Shown: piece by piece, positions 1-9,765 of the stretch | How positions within the stretch are numbered: position 1 is the stretch's first letter | Layout of the letters: each line of letters begins with the position of its first letter | Source: Nitrosopumilaceae archaeon | GTDB taxonomy: Archaea; Thermoproteota; Nitrososphaeria; Nitrososphaerales; Nitrosopumilaceae | Assembly: GCA_028279545.1 (NCBI GenBank) | Contig: JANQNN010000044.1 | Span: 1 to 64,000, forward strand | Direction: 5' to 3' | DNA: 64,000 bases | Position numbers and translations under genes: made by a program | Notes under the pieces: model-generated | What the model was told of the DNA's origin: nothing | The model's database searches: none | Seen by the model: only the letters and a program-made list of their open reading frames with translations

Positions 1-57
1 GTAACCAATTTCCCCAAGACCAATTACTAGTATTTTTCCATCAAATAGTTTTTCCAT
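1..57 (-). CDS. NAD(P)-binding Rossmann protein, N-terminus only (runs off the window)
   Basis: Only the first 19 codons lie in the window. They start at an ATG at 57 and contain a short beta strand followed by GLGEIG, the glycine-rich turn of a Rossmann dinucleotide-binding fold. This start is typical of nucleotide-sugar dehydrogenases, prephenate dehydrogenases and related NAD(P) enzymes, which cannot be told apart here. An AT-rich TATA-like stretch lies about 30-45 nt upstream (around 86-102), consistent with a promoter facing out of the window and divergent from citrate synthase. Confidence 0.6.
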   Translation of the reverse strand, partial: MEKLFDGKILVIGLGEIGY

Positions 58-356
58 TCATCTATCGCCTAATGTAACAGATCAAATTTATTTATTAAAA
101 GCTAGCTATGTGTAATATTTTTTTTTATTTGGGAAAAGAGTTATATCATAATTTGTCTTTTTCATCAATTCTTCATGTTTTGTAATAATTTTTATGTTAC
201 ATTTTTTTAAAATGGTCAGGCACTAAAATTTAATAAAAAATTTTCAAGAGTTTGTAAAAAAGGAAAAAAAATTAGATTTTTCTTAACTTCAAAATTTTCA
301 GTATTTAATTCAAAATTCTTTCAATTTATTGGATAAAACGCGTGATTTTCTGGCGA
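58..356. other. Intergenic region between divergent promoters
   Basis: This roughly 300-base AT-rich stretch separates the leftward Rossmann gene from rightward gltA. It holds TATA-like sequence for the leftward gene near 86-102. I see no convincing small gene, hairpin or repeat; a 25-codon ORF from 108 has low-complexity content and no supporting signal. Confidence 0.6.
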
Positions 357-366
357 AAATATAATA
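357..366 (+). promoter_or_regulatory. TATA box of gltA
   Basis: The sequence AAATATAATA lies about 26 nt before the ATG at 389, the spacing expected if transcription starts at or just before the start codon (leaderless mRNA). No Shine-Dalgarno sequence precedes the ATG. Confidence 0.6.
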
Positions 367-388
367 AAAGATTTTTTCAGGTTATTGT

Positions 389-1552
389 ATGGAGACTAAA
401 AATATTGGATTAAGGGGTATTGAGGTCGCAGATACCAAAGTATCCAATATTGATGGGGAGAAAGGCAAGTTAATCTATAGAGGTTATGACATTCTTGATT
501 TAACGAAAAATTCTACATTTGAAGAAACCTCATATCTGTTATTACATGATGATTTACCAACCAAGGCACAATTAGATGAATTTAGGTCCAAACTAAAAGA
601 AGCCAGGTTTATTCCAAAACAAATGCAAATCAATATGGGCAACTGGAGAAAAGATGCAGACCCCATGGATATGTTGCAGGCTTTTGTTTCTGCACTTGCA
701 GGATATTATGACGAAGAATTCTCATCAAAAGAATCAAGTTATGATAGAGCCATCAATCTAATTTCAAAGACTGCAACCATCATTGCAAGTTGGTATAGAA
801 TTAGAAATGACCTACCAATTATTGATCCAGATCCATCTTTGGATCATGCTGCAAATTTTATCTATATGATGTTTGGAGAAAAACCAGATCCAAAAATAGA
901 AAAGACATTCGATACTTGTTTAATATTGCATGCTGAACACACATTTAATGCATCTACATTTATTGCAAGACAAGTAGCATCAACAAGGGCTCATATGTAT
1001 TCGGCTGCAAGCGCTGCAATTGGTGCTTTAAGTGGAGAGTTACATGGTGGAGCAAATTACGAAGTAATGAGAATGCTCTTAGATATTGAGGACATCAACA
1101 ATGTAGAGTCTTGGATAACCCAAAGAATGGATAAAGGTGAAAAAATAATGGGAATGGGTCATGCAGTTTACAAAACTTATGACCCAAGAGCTCAAGTACT
1201 CAAAGAACTTTCAAGAACAGTTGCAGAAAAAACAGGTGACCCTTGGTATAAAATCACTGAAAAAGTAGAGAAAACTACTATTGAAGAAATGAAAAAACGA
1301 AAAGGAATGGACATTTATCCTAACGTTGATCTCTATAGTGCCTCTTTGTATTACATGCTAAAGTTCCCAATGGATCTTAATACACCAATTTTTGCACTTT
1401 CTCGTGTTGTTGGTTGGGCAGCTCATATAATAGAAGAGAAATTTGCAGAAGCTGCACCAAAAACTGCATTATACAGACCTAAGGCCGTTTACGTTGGAAA
1501 ATATTGCGGTCCTGAAGGCTGTGAATACAAAACTCTTGACTTGAGAAAATAG
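389..1552 (+). CDS. gltA: Citrate synthase
   Basis: Condenses oxaloacetate and acetyl-CoA to citrate, the entry to the oxidative branch of the TCA cycle, in the cytoplasm. The 387-residue length is normal for archaeal and bacterial type II short citrate synthases. The catalytic histidines are in GELHGGAN (His219) and MGMGHAVYK (His258), and the catalytic aspartate is in PNVDLYS (Asp314). In an autotroph using the 3-hydroxypropionate/4-hydroxybutyrate cycle, this enzyme would serve 2-oxoglutarate and glutamate synthesis. The gene is alone, has a TATA box placed for leaderless transcription, and ends 3 nt before a convergent small gene. A 2-methylcitrate synthase activity cannot be excluded by sequence alone. 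Confidence 0.93.
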   Translation: METKNIGLRGIEVADTKVSNIDGEKGKLIYRGYDILDLTKNSTFEETSYLLLHDDLPTKAQLDEFRSKLKEARFIPKQMQINMGNWRKDADPMDMLQAFVSALAGYYDEEFSSKESSYDRAINLISKTATIIASWYRIRNDLPIIDPDPSLDHAANFIYMMFGEKPDPKIEKTFDTCLILHAEHTFNASTFIARQVASTRAHMYSAASAAIGALSGELHGGANYEVMRMLLDIEDINNVESWITQRMDKGEKIMGMGHAVYKTYDPRAQVLKELSRTVAEKTGDPWYKITEKVEKTTIEEMKKRKGMDIYPNVDLYSASLYYMLKFPMDLNTPIFALSRVVGWAAHIIEEKFAEAAPKTALYRPKAVYVGKYCGPEGCEYKTLDLRK

Positions 1553-1555
1553 ATT

Positions 1556-1762
1556 TTAATTTCTTGTCTTAAGCCAATCCTTAGCTTTGGAGTTTACATC
1601 GTGTTTGTAAAGAACTTCAAAGACCATATCATAAAATGTGATTCCCTTTTTTTGTGCTTGGCTATCAATCCATTTAATTCCATCAGCTAATTCAGGATCA
1701 TGCTCTGAAAATTCTACCAACTCATCTACCATCTTTGTAAAAAAGGCCTGTGAATCAAACAT
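1556..1762 (-). CDS. Conserved small acidic protein, unknown function
   Basis: A 68-residue acidic protein, mostly predicted helix, with no recognised domain or membrane segment. The reading frame continues upstream to a TTG at 1816, but that codon lies inside a strong TATA-like sequence (TCTATATATTTT on this strand, about 1805-1818). The ATG at 1762 lies about 50 nt after that box and is the better start. It converges on gltA with a 3-nt gap. I do not recognise the family. Confidence 0.6.
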   Translation of the reverse strand: MFDSQAFFTKMVDELVEFSEHDPELADGIKWIDSQAQKKGITFYDMVFEVLYKHDVNSKAKDWLKTRN

Positions 1763-1992
1763 GGTATTGCCTTTCAAATTGGGATCATAAGCAGAATATT
1801 CAAAATATATAGACAAAAGACCCCGTTTCGGTTGACAATTTGAATGCCGATTGATTATTCAGTAGCGAATAAGGATTCCAATAATTTCCCTAATATCCTA
1901 TAGGTTCAAGACTAAATTAGAAGAATAAAACAAAAAAACCAATCCCAATAAGATTAGATTTATTTAGCATGGAGTGAGCCGATCGATCAATT

Positions 1993-2577
1993 ATGGCAGG
2001 CATAGACAAAGCAGCAATTGGATTCACTATTGCAATTGTAGCAATAGGAGTTGGATTTGCTGCCTTCGGAAGTATGGCTCAAGATAATCCTCCACCTGTT
2101 TCAGCTCCGGTAGCGCCATCTGCTTCAATAGAAACTGAAGCCGAAAAGATGGCAGCTGAAGCTGAGAAGATGGCAGCTGAAGCTGAGAAGATGGCAGCTG
2201 AGAAAGCAGAAGCCGAAAAGATGGCAGCTGAAGCAGAAGCTGAAAAGATGGCAGCTGAAGCAGAATCTTCAGGACCACAAACCGTAATGGTTGACATGCC
2301 AGCAGGAACTGCTGTTCCAGGATGTGAGGAAACTGATGAATGTTATGTACCTTCACACGTTACAATTAATGCAGGAGATACAGTTGAATGGATCAACTCA
2401 GACACTGCAGCACACACTGTAACTGGTGGAAGTCCCGCTGATGGCCCCTCAGGTGTATTTGATAGCAGTCTTGTACTAGGTGGTGCAACATATGCATTTA
2501 CGTTTGAAGAACCAGGAAGCTATGATTACTTCTGCATGGTACATCCATGGATGGTTGGTAGTGTACAAGTAAACTAA
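1993..2577 (+). CDS. Membrane-anchored blue-copper (plastocyanin-like) protein with Ala/Glu-rich stalk
   Basis: An electron-carrier cupredoxin predicted to face outward. Residues 8-28 form an N-terminal hydrophobic segment (anchor or uncleaved signal). Residues 49-91 form a stalk of EAEKMAA-like repeats. Residues 95-194 are the copper domain with type I ligands His141 (AHTVTGG), Cys181, His184 and Met187 (YFCMVHPWM). Cys111 and Cys117 could form a disulfide. Ammonia-oxidising archaea use many such copper proteins in place of cytochrome c. Its copper domain closely resembles the one at 28044-28895, which has a C-terminal anchor instead. A T-rich stretch after the stop (2583-2607) could terminate transcription, convergent with uvrC. 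Confidence 0.88.
   Translation: MAGIDKAAIGFTIAIVAIGVGFAAFGSMAQDNPPPVSAPVAPSASIETEAEKMAAEAEKMAAEAEKMAAEKAEAEKMAAEAEAEKMAAEAESSGPQTVMVDMPAGTAVPGCEETDECYVPSHVTINAGDTVEWINSDTAAHTVTGGSPADGPSGVFDSSLVLGGATYAFTFEEPGSYDYFCMVHPWMVGSVQVN
2137..2265 (+). repeat. In-gene repeats encoding the EAEKMAA stalk
   Basis: Five near-copies of a 21-nt unit (GCTGAAGCTGAGAAGATGGC and variants), some joined by shorter AEAE/KAEAE linkers, encode the helical stalk of the cupredoxin. Copy number is likely to vary between strains by slippage or recombination. The heptad-like spacing suggests a long helix or coiled coil that lifts the copper domain off the membrane. Confidence 0.8.
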
Positions 2578-2598
2578 CCAAAATTTTTTCCTTTTTTA

Positions 2599-4185
2599 TT
2601 ATTTTATTAGATTTTTCCTAATGGCTCTATTGTAAGCTACGCCAAACCTATGTGTTTCATCTCTTGCATGTTGAAGGATTTTCAATGAAGGTTTATTTTT
2701 TGAAATCAAAATTGGTGTTTTTTGGTTGGGAACAAAAATCTCTTCATTTTCTTTTGCCAAAGAAACACAAGGAGTTTTTATTCCAAGGGATTGTAAGGAT
2801 TTGATAGCTGCATTTAGTTGTCCCTTTCCACCATCGATTACAATCAAATCAGGTAATTGAGAGTCTTCTTCAAGCAATCTGAAATATCTTCGTTTTATTA
2901 TTTCACCAATCATAGCAAAATCATCTCTTCCAGAAATTGATTTTATTTTGAATTTTCTATATCCAGATTTGTTTGGGCTTCCATCGACAAATCTGGCCAT
3001 TGAACCTACTGCAAAATCTTCCCCGTGGTTAGAAATATCAAAGCATTCTATGATTTTTGGAACGGTAGGTAAATTCAAAAATTCTTTTAATTCCACCAAG
3101 CCGGGATGTCCTCCTTTGGTTTGAATCAATTCAATATTTTTTAAAATTAAATCAACGATTTCTTTGCGTTTTCCTCTTTTTGGACACTGTATTTGAACAG
3201 AAAATCCTGCCTGATTTGATAGCAAAACCTCTAAAAGCGATTTTTTTTCTGGCAGTTCACTTACGAGGATAAATTTGGGAATTTTATGTGTGGTATAATA
3301 TTGGAACAGAAAATTTGAAAAAGAATTATCCCCTACAAGATCAAAAAAGAATTTGTCGCTGTCCCTGATTACACCATTAATCATCCTAAAGTTCATTACA
3401 GTAACGGTTTGATCTTGCTCACCTATTCCAAAATATTCCTCGTCAGAATTATCAATATACTCCATTTTTTGTTTGGTTTGGAGACTATCCAATCGGATTA
3501 GAGTATCACGAATTTCTTTGGCTCTTTCAAATTGCTGCAAATCAGCTGCTTGTTTCATCTCCTCTTTGAGTTTTTGAGCAAAAACTTTGGTTTGATTTTT
3601 TCCTTTTAGTACTTCTTCTAATGCTGCAACATGTTTTGGATATTGTTGTTGAGCACCTTTAAATTCACATGGACCCTCACAATTACCTAAATGATATTCA
3701 AGACATACTTTTTTTGGCAATTGTGTACAAATTCTAATTTGAAATGCTTTTCTCAAAGTTCCAATTGTAAGTAATTTTGAACTACCTTGAGTAAAGGGGC
3801 CAAAAATTTTTCCTTTTCCTAAAAATTTTCCTTCTCTTGTACGTCTTGCAACAAGCAGCCTAGGATATTTTTCATCAGAAAGTTTAAGGTAAGTATATCT
3901 CTGCTGGTCTTTAAGTTCGATGTTGAATATTGGTCTATATTTTTTAATCATGTTTGACTCTAAAAGAAAAGCTTCGCTTTCATTATCAGTTAAAACAAAT
4001 TCAATATCAGAAATATTTTCAACAAGCTTTTGTGTTTTATAATTTTGATTTTTCAAAAAATATGACTTTACTCTGTTTTTCAAATTTTTTGCCTTGCCAA
4101 TATAGATAATTTTTTGATCAGAATCTTTCATCAAGTAAATTCCTGGGTTTGAAGGAATACGAATTTTGGATATATCAAAAGTCAT
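2599..4185 (-). CDS. uvrC: UvrC excinuclease subunit, lacking the usual C-terminal helix-hairpin-helix domain
   Basis: Makes the dual incisions of nucleotide excision repair with UvrA and UvrB. The order is GIY-YIG nuclease (PGIYLMK and YIGKAKNLKNRV, residues about 14-40), a Cys-containing segment (CLEYHLGNCEGPC), a UVR domain (about 205-240) and the RNase H-like 3' nuclease (FDISNHG, VIDGGKGQL). The protein stops at 528 residues just after the DETHRF motif, where bacterial UvrC normally continues with a tandem helix-hairpin-helix DNA-binding domain. Either that domain is missing in this lineage or its role is met by another protein. The ATG overlaps the uvrA stop by 4 nt (ATGA). Last gene of the uvrB-uvrA-uvrC operon. 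Confidence 0.92.
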   Translation of the reverse strand: MTFDISKIRIPSNPGIYLMKDSDQKIIYIGKAKNLKNRVKSYFLKNQNYKTQKLVENISDIEFVLTDNESEAFLLESNMIKKYRPIFNIELKDQQRYTYLKLSDEKYPRLLVARRTREGKFLGKGKIFGPFTQGSSKLLTIGTLRKAFQIRICTQLPKKVCLEYHLGNCEGPCEFKGAQQQYPKHVAALEEVLKGKNQTKVFAQKLKEEMKQAADLQQFERAKEIRDTLIRLDSLQTKQKMEYIDNSDEEYFGIGEQDQTVTVMNFRMINGVIRDSDKFFFDLVGDNSFSNFLFQYYTTHKIPKFILVSELPEKKSLLEVLLSNQAGFSVQIQCPKRGKRKEIVDLILKNIELIQTKGGHPGLVELKEFLNLPTVPKIIECFDISNHGEDFAVGSMARFVDGSPNKSGYRKFKIKSISGRDDFAMIGEIIKRRYFRLLEEDSQLPDLIVIDGGKGQLNAAIKSLQSLGIKTPCVSLAKENEEIFVPNQKTPILISKNKPSLKILQHARDETHRFGVAYNRAIRKNLIK

Positions 4186-7001
4186 TTTTTTAATATTTTT
4201 TTGAGATATTTTCCAGTATAACTTCCAGGAGATTTTGCTATTTTTTCTGGAGTACCTGTGGCTACTACTGTTCCTCCCTCATCACCGCCTTCAGGTCCAA
4301 GGTCAATAATCCAATCTGAGTTTTTTATAATATCCATATTATGCTCAATTACCACTACGGTATTTCCCAAGTTAACTAATCTATTTAGCACATCTAAGAG
4401 CTTTTGGACATCGGCAAAGTGTAAACCTGTTGTGGGTTCATCTAAAATATAGAAAGTTTTTCCTGTCCCACGTTTGGATAGTTCTGCAGCTAACTTTACT
4501 CTCTGAGCTTCTCCCCCAGATAGAGTAGTAGAGGATTGTCCAAGTTTGATGTAACCTAATCCAACATCATAAATTGTTTGTAATTTTCTTTTAATGACTG
4601 GAATGTTTTCAAAAAATTGTAACGCCTCATAAACTGTCATTCCCAAAACATCAGAAATATTTTTTCCTTTATACAAAACTGAAAGGGTTTCAGAATTGTA
4701 TCGTTTTCCTTTGCATTCATCACATTTTACATAAACATCTGATAAAAATTGCATTTCAATTTTTTTTACTCCATCTCCATCACAGGCAAAACACCTACCA
4801 TCAGCTACATTAAAAGAAAATTGTCCTGGTGCATAACCTCGTTCCTTTGAGAGTTCGGTGTTTGCGTAAAGTTCTCTAATTGGTGTAAATGCACCAATAT
4901 ATGTAGCAGGGTTTGAGCGAGGAGTCCTTCCTATTGGGGATTGGTCAATTGAGATTACCTTATCGATGTGTTCTAATCCTTTTACTTCAGTGTGACTAAT
5001 TGGTTTAAGCGATGATTTTGAAAAATGATTCTCTAATGAATTTAGCAAGATATCATTAATCAACGTAGATTTTCCTGAACCTGAAACACCAGTAATTGAA
5101 ATAAAAAAACCAAGGGGAAATTCCACGGTAATATTTTTTAAATTATTTTTTGATGCTCCTTTGACAATTAATGAACCATAATTATTACGATTTTTATTTT
5201 CTAATTTTATTAGGGAATTATTTTTAAGATAATCTCCAGTTATTGATTTGTGTCCATTAAGAATCTTATCTACTGTACCTTCAAAAACCACACTTCCACC
5301 ATGGATTCCTGCTCCTGGACCCAAGTCTACTATCCAATCTGATTTTCGGATTACCTCTTCGTCATGCTCCACAACAATTACGGTATTTCCTAGATTTCGT
5401 AGCTTTGTTAGCGTTTTTATGAGTCTTTCATTGTCTCGTTGATGCAAACCAATTGTTGGTTCATCTAAGACATACAAAACTCCAGTAAGATTGGAACCAA
5501 TTTGAGTTGCTAATCTTATTCTTTGTGATTCACCACCAGATAATGTGGCACTTGACCTGTTTAATGTCAAATAGTTTAATCCTACATTCATTAAAAATTC
5601 CAATCGTTCTTTAATTTCTTTTAGTACATCTCTTGCAATGTACGCTTCGTTTTCTGTTAAATTCAAGGTTGAAAAAAAATCATAGCAATGATCAATTGAC
5701 AAATTACAAATATCCATTATTCCTTTGCCGTTAATCTTAACTGCAAGCGATTCAGGTTTTAGTTTTTTTCCATTACATACATTACATGGGGTATCACGCA
5801 TAAACTGCTTTAGCCATTCACGTTTGGATTCAGAATCAGTTTCCATGAAAACGCGTTTAAGATTCTCTAATACTCCTTCAAATGCATCCGTGTATTGCCA
5901 TGAAGAATCTCCAGATTTTGAACGGTATTGAAAATCAATTAAATCATCAGTACCATTTAGAATTATTTTGAGATGTTTTGGTTTAATTTTTTGAATTGGA
6001 GTCATTAAATCAAAACCAAATTTCTTTCCTACTGCTCTTAATGCTTGTCTTCTAAATGAGGAAAAACGACCACTCCAAGGAACAATCGCGCCATCTAAAA
6101 TAGATTTGGTTTTATCAGGAATTACCAAATCTGCATCAAATTCCATTTTTACACCAAGTCCATTACATTCCTTGCACATTCCAAATGGAGAGTTAAATGA
6201 AAAAGTTCTTGGTTCTAATTCACCAATTGTTAATCCACAGTAAGGACATGCATTGTTTTGAGAAAAAATTTTCTCTTCTTTTTCTGATGAAATCATAACA
6301 TCTCCTTTTGAGGCTTTAATTGCAGTTTGAATTGCCTCAAAAAGTCTTGAACGTTCTGATTTTTCAGTTACTAATCTATCAACGACAATCTCAATATTGT
6401 GCCATTTTTGTCTGTCAAGTGCAGGAATCTCCTCATCTAGGCTCAAAATATCGCCATTAAGGCGTATTCTAGAGTATCCGTCTTTTTTTATCTGCTCAAA
6501 TAATTTCTCATAAGTTCCTTTTTTCCTTTGAATTAATGGAGAAAGGATTAGAATTTTTTTTCCATTAAAATCCTTGAGAACAGAATCACATATTGTCTCT
6601 ATTGATTGGCTAGAAATTTTTCTGTTACAATTTATACAATAAGGGATTCCTATTCTTGCAAAAAGTAATCGCATGTAATCATAGATTTCAGTGGTCGTGC
6701 CAACAGTAGAACGAGGATTTTTACTAGTTGTTTTTTGCTGAATAGAAATTGCAGGAGATAATCCCTCGATTGAATCTACATCTGGTTTATCCATCATATC
6801 AAGAAATTGTCTTGCATAGGCAGAAAGAGATTCTACATAGCGCCTTTGTCCTTCAGCATAAATCGTGTCAAATGCTAATGTTGATTTTCCAGAGCCTGAT
6901 AATCCACTAATTATTACTAATTTATTTTTAGGAATGTCAATATCTATATTTTTTAAATTATGATGCCTTGCACCACGAATTTTTAATTTACTTTCTGCCA
7001 T
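4182..7001 (-). CDS. uvrA: UvrA excinuclease ATPase subunit
   Basis: Damage-recognition ATPase of nucleotide excision repair. It is a tandem ABC ATPase with two Walker A motifs (GLSGSGKST near the N-terminus and GVSGSGKST in the second half), LSGGE signatures in both halves, and CxxC zinc-binding pairs. I place the start at the ATG at 7001, giving 939 residues. An in-frame ATG at 7025 would add eight lysine-rich residues absent from the usual N-terminus and would lie deeper in uvrB. With the 7001 start the gene overlaps the 3' end of uvrB by 14 nt and uvrC by 4 nt, consistent with translational coupling. UvrABC is a bacterial-type system found in only some archaea. Confidence 0.95.
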   Translation of the reverse strand: MAESKLKIRGARHHNLKNIDIDIPKNKLVIISGLSGSGKSTLAFDTIYAEGQRRYVESLSAYARQFLDMMDKPDVDSIEGLSPAISIQQKTTSKNPRSTVGTTTEIYDYMRLLFARIGIPYCINCNRKISSQSIETICDSVLKDFNGKKILILSPLIQRKKGTYEKLFEQIKKDGYSRIRLNGDILSLDEEIPALDRQKWHNIEIVVDRLVTEKSERSRLFEAIQTAIKASKGDVMISSEKEEKIFSQNNACPYCGLTIGELEPRTFSFNSPFGMCKECNGLGVKMEFDADLVIPDKTKSILDGAIVPWSGRFSSFRRQALRAVGKKFGFDLMTPIQKIKPKHLKIILNGTDDLIDFQYRSKSGDSSWQYTDAFEGVLENLKRVFMETDSESKREWLKQFMRDTPCNVCNGKKLKPESLAVKINGKGIMDICNLSIDHCYDFFSTLNLTENEAYIARDVLKEIKERLEFLMNVGLNYLTLNRSSATLSGGESQRIRLATQIGSNLTGVLYVLDEPTIGLHQRDNERLIKTLTKLRNLGNTVIVVEHDEEVIRKSDWIVDLGPGAGIHGGSVVFEGTVDKILNGHKSITGDYLKNNSLIKLENKNRNNYGSLIVKGASKNNLKNITVEFPLGFFISITGVSGSGKSTLINDILLNSLENHFSKSSLKPISHTEVKGLEHIDKVISIDQSPIGRTPRSNPATYIGAFTPIRELYANTELSKERGYAPGQFSFNVADGRCFACDGDGVKKIEMQFLSDVYVKCDECKGKRYNSETLSVLYKGKNISDVLGMTVYEALQFFENIPVIKRKLQTIYDVGLGYIKLGQSSTTLSGGEAQRVKLAAELSKRGTGKTFYILDEPTTGLHFADVQKLLDVLNRLVNLGNTVVVIEHNMDIIKNSDWIIDLGPEGGDEGGTVVATGTPEKIAKSPGSYTGKYLKKILKK

Positions 7002-8940
7002 CTTTAATTTTAATTTCCTGTTCAAGTCTTTTTATTCTATCCCTACATTCAATTGCTCGCTCAAAGTCTAGTTCGTCTGAATATTTTTTCATTTGAGCTT
7101 CTAAATCAATCATATCTGTTTTCAAATCAAAAGTAGATTTTAGTTTAGACTCATCTAAGGTTGTAACTTGTTGCGGAACCGATTTTATAATTGTTTGAGG
7201 AGTAATGTTGTGTTGTTTGTTGTATAAAATCTGTTTTTTTTGACGACGTTTTGTTTCAGCTATTGCTCGTTTCATAGATTCTGTTGGATGGTCTGCATAC
7301 ATAATTACAGCACCATTTGCATTTCTTGCTGCCCTCCCAAATGTTTGAATTAAACTCGTAAAATTTCTCAAAAAGCCTTCCTTATCTGCATCTAATATTG
7401 CAACAAGTGAAACCTCGGGAATATCAAGACCCTCTCTTAACAAATTAATTCCTACTAGAACATCAAATTCACCTAATCGGAGTTGACGGATTATCTCAGT
7501 TCTTTGTAATCCATCAATTTCTGAGTGCATGTAACGAACCCTTACTTGTTTTTTGGATAGGTATTCAGCCAAATCTTCTGCCATTCGTTTTGTCAAAGTT
7601 GTGACTAAAACACGCTCATTTTGAGAAGACCTGAGATTGATTTCATCTATCAAGTCATCCATTTGGTTTTTTGTAGGCCTTATCTCAACTGAAGGGTCAA
7701 CCAAGCCAGTAGGGCGGACAAGCTGTTCTGCAATTTGATGAGATATTTTTTTCTCATAATCCCCAGGAGTTGCTGAAACAAACATTGTATTTTGCAAGTA
7801 TTCTTCAAATTCTTCAAATCTTAATGGTCGATTATCATATGCGCTTGGTAGTCTAAATCCATATGTAACTAGTTGTTCTTTTCTTGAATGATCACCTTTG
7901 TACATTCCATGAAGTTGAGGAAGGGTAACATGGGATTCATCAATTACAAGTAAGAAATCATCGCCAAAAAAATCTAAAAGACAAAACGCTTTTTCTCCAG
8001 GTTTTCTTCCATCAAAATGTCTTGAATAGTTTTCAATACCAGAGCAGTATCCAAGTTCTTCTATCATCTCTAAATCATATTTAGTTCTCATTTCAAGTCT
8101 TTGTTTTTCTAGTTCATTTAATTCTGGTAGTCTTTTTTGTAGCTCATCTTTTATGGAATTAACAGCCGTTTGTCGAACATCTTTAGAAATTAAGTAATGC
8201 TTTGCAGGAAAAATTTTCATTTTTGATACTTTTCTTTTTTCTTTTAAGGATACGTGATCTAGTAGGGAAATTTTTTCAATTTCATCTCCAAACATAGAGA
8301 CTCTAACAATATCTTCTGAATATGCAGGAATGATATCTATCGTATCACCTTTTACTCTAAAGTTTCCTGGAGCAACCTCAACATCATTTCTTTCATATCT
8401 TGCGTCAATAAATTTTTTAATTAGTTCATTTCGTTTAATGGGAATTTCTGAATTTATTTCAATGGAAAGATCTTCCCAGTCTTTTGGATTTCCCAAAGAA
8501 TAGATGCAAGATACTGTTGAGACAATAATTGTTGGCTCACCTGACAAAAGCATTGCTGTTGCCTCTAGCCTTAATTTTTCAATTTTTTCATTTACTTGTG
8601 TGTCTTTTTCAATGTAGGTATCTGTTTGTGGCAGATAGCTTTCTGGTTGATAATAGTCATAATATGAAACAAAATACCCTACATTGTTTTTGGGGAAAAA
8701 TTGCTTTAACTCAGAATAGAGCTGAGCTGCCAAGGTCTTGTTGTGTGAAATTACTAGAGTATTCTTGCCAGTTTTTGCAATAACATTAGCCACAGAGAAG
8801 GTTTTTCCGCTGCCTGTAACCCCAATTAACGTCTGAATCTTGCCCTTTTTTACCCCTTTAACCAAAGTATCAATTGCCTGGGGCTGGTCACCAGTTGGAC
8901 CAAACTCTGATTGGAGTTCAAATTTTTGTAATTGCTGCAA
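6988..8940 (-). CDS. uvrB: UvrB excinuclease helicase subunit
   Basis: Loads onto damaged DNA delivered by UvrA and recruits UvrC. Features seen are Walker A GVTGSGKTF, the beta-hairpin region YYDYYQPESYLP, the DESHV helicase motif, the conserved QTFGRAARN motif near residue 550, and a C-terminal UVR domain that matches the one in UvrC. The 650-residue length is normal. The start is a TTG at 8940; there is no nearby in-frame ATG, and a TATA-like sequence (TTAGCTATAAG on this strand, around 8965) lies upstream. First gene of the operon. Confidence 0.95.
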   Translation of the reverse strand: MQQLQKFELQSEFGPTGDQPQAIDTLVKGVKKGKIQTLIGVTGSGKTFSVANVIAKTGKNTLVISHNKTLAAQLYSELKQFFPKNNVGYFVSYYDYYQPESYLPQTDTYIEKDTQVNEKIEKLRLEATAMLLSGEPTIIVSTVSCIYSLGNPKDWEDLSIEINSEIPIKRNELIKKFIDARYERNDVEVAPGNFRVKGDTIDIIPAYSEDIVRVSMFGDEIEKISLLDHVSLKEKRKVSKMKIFPAKHYLISKDVRQTAVNSIKDELQKRLPELNELEKQRLEMRTKYDLEMIEELGYCSGIENYSRHFDGRKPGEKAFCLLDFFGDDFLLVIDESHVTLPQLHGMYKGDHSRKEQLVTYGFRLPSAYDNRPLRFEEFEEYLQNTMFVSATPGDYEKKISHQIAEQLVRPTGLVDPSVEIRPTKNQMDDLIDEINLRSSQNERVLVTTLTKRMAEDLAEYLSKKQVRVRYMHSEIDGLQRTEIIRQLRLGEFDVLVGINLLREGLDIPEVSLVAILDADKEGFLRNFTSLIQTFGRAARNANGAVIMYADHPTESMKRAIAETKRRQKKQILYNKQHNITPQTIIKSVPQQVTTLDESKLKSTFDLKTDMIDLEAQMKKYSDELDFERAIECRDRIKRLEQEIKIKDGRK

Positions 8941-9079
8941 TATTTACAATCACTTGAAACTGAACTTATAGCTAACGAACCTAAATTAAATACCCCAAGT
9001 CAATGTAGAGTTATTCTTGTTTTTTTATCTACAGTGAGAACAAAAAGATGAACTGTGTTTTTTACCGATCTTTTTTAAA

Positions 9080-9712
9080 TTACCAAACAGGTTCATCAAC
9101 CATTTTTAATCCGTCTTCAGTAATTTCAAATCCCATGACCTTAAGGGTCTGCTGAGCAGTACTTGAATTCCTTTTGAAAATTTTTTCAGCCAAATCCCTT
9201 CGGTCTAATTGTTTCAAGTGTTGTCCAATCTTATATTTTCCAGTTAGAATTTTTGGGATTATTTTAATCACTGCAACTGCATCTAAGACCCGCAATTCAG
9301 AATTAATTGGGTCATAACCTCCTTCTGGTTGATATTTCTCCATTAGACCATTAAGGGCAAGGGTTTTTTCCCCTCTGTTTTCCACAAGAGAAATATTTCC
9401 TTTCATAACAATGCTGATATACAAAGTATCAGCAAGTGAGGCATCTTTGGGGTCTGAAAAATAAGAAGGAAGAAATTCTAGTTCCCTATCAACTTCAAAA
9501 CCTGCTTTTTCATTTCTTTTGATATTCTCTAACTTTTCTCCTCGAGTATGAGAATGCATGTATACTGCATCATTAAGAAAAACAAAATTCATCGGGATTA
9601 TTTGTGGAAATCCATTTTCGTCAATCGTAGACATTCGGCCAACATGTTCAGAATGGAGAAATTCTTTGATTTTATCAAAGGATTGAATTTTTAAAATTCC
9701 TACTAGTTGCAT
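9080..9712 (-). CDS. FMN-binding pyridoxamine 5'-phosphate oxidase-like protein
   Basis: The N-terminal 140 residues match the split-barrel FMN/F420-binding fold. The motif GRMSTIDENGFPQIIPMNFVF begins strands 1-3, followed by HSHTRGEKLENIKRN and an AGFEVD strand. Members include putative nitroimidazole reductases, heme-degrading proteins and F420 oxidoreductases, so the substrate is unknown. The C-terminal 70 residues are charged and unassigned. I chose the ATG at 9712; the frame runs back to 9763, but those residues are not part of the fold and would overlap the divergent gene at 9766. Confidence 0.7.
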   Translation of the reverse strand: MQLVGILKIQSFDKIKEFLHSEHVGRMSTIDENGFPQIIPMNFVFLNDAVYMHSHTRGEKLENIKRNEKAGFEVDRELEFLPSYFSDPKDASLADTLYISIVMKGNISLVENRGEKTLALNGLMEKYQPEGGYDPINSELRVLDAVAVIKIIPKILTGKYKIGQHLKQLDRRDLAEKIFKRNSSTAQQTLKVMGFEITEDGLKMVDEPVW

Positions 9713-9765
9713 TAATTTCTCTTTTTCAAATAATATTATAAATCCAAAGCTTGAATCTCTCAATA

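Noticed and set aside
108-185. 25-codon ORF before gltA
   Set aside because: Phe-rich low-complexity; no promoter or ribosome-binding signal; lies in promoter DNA.
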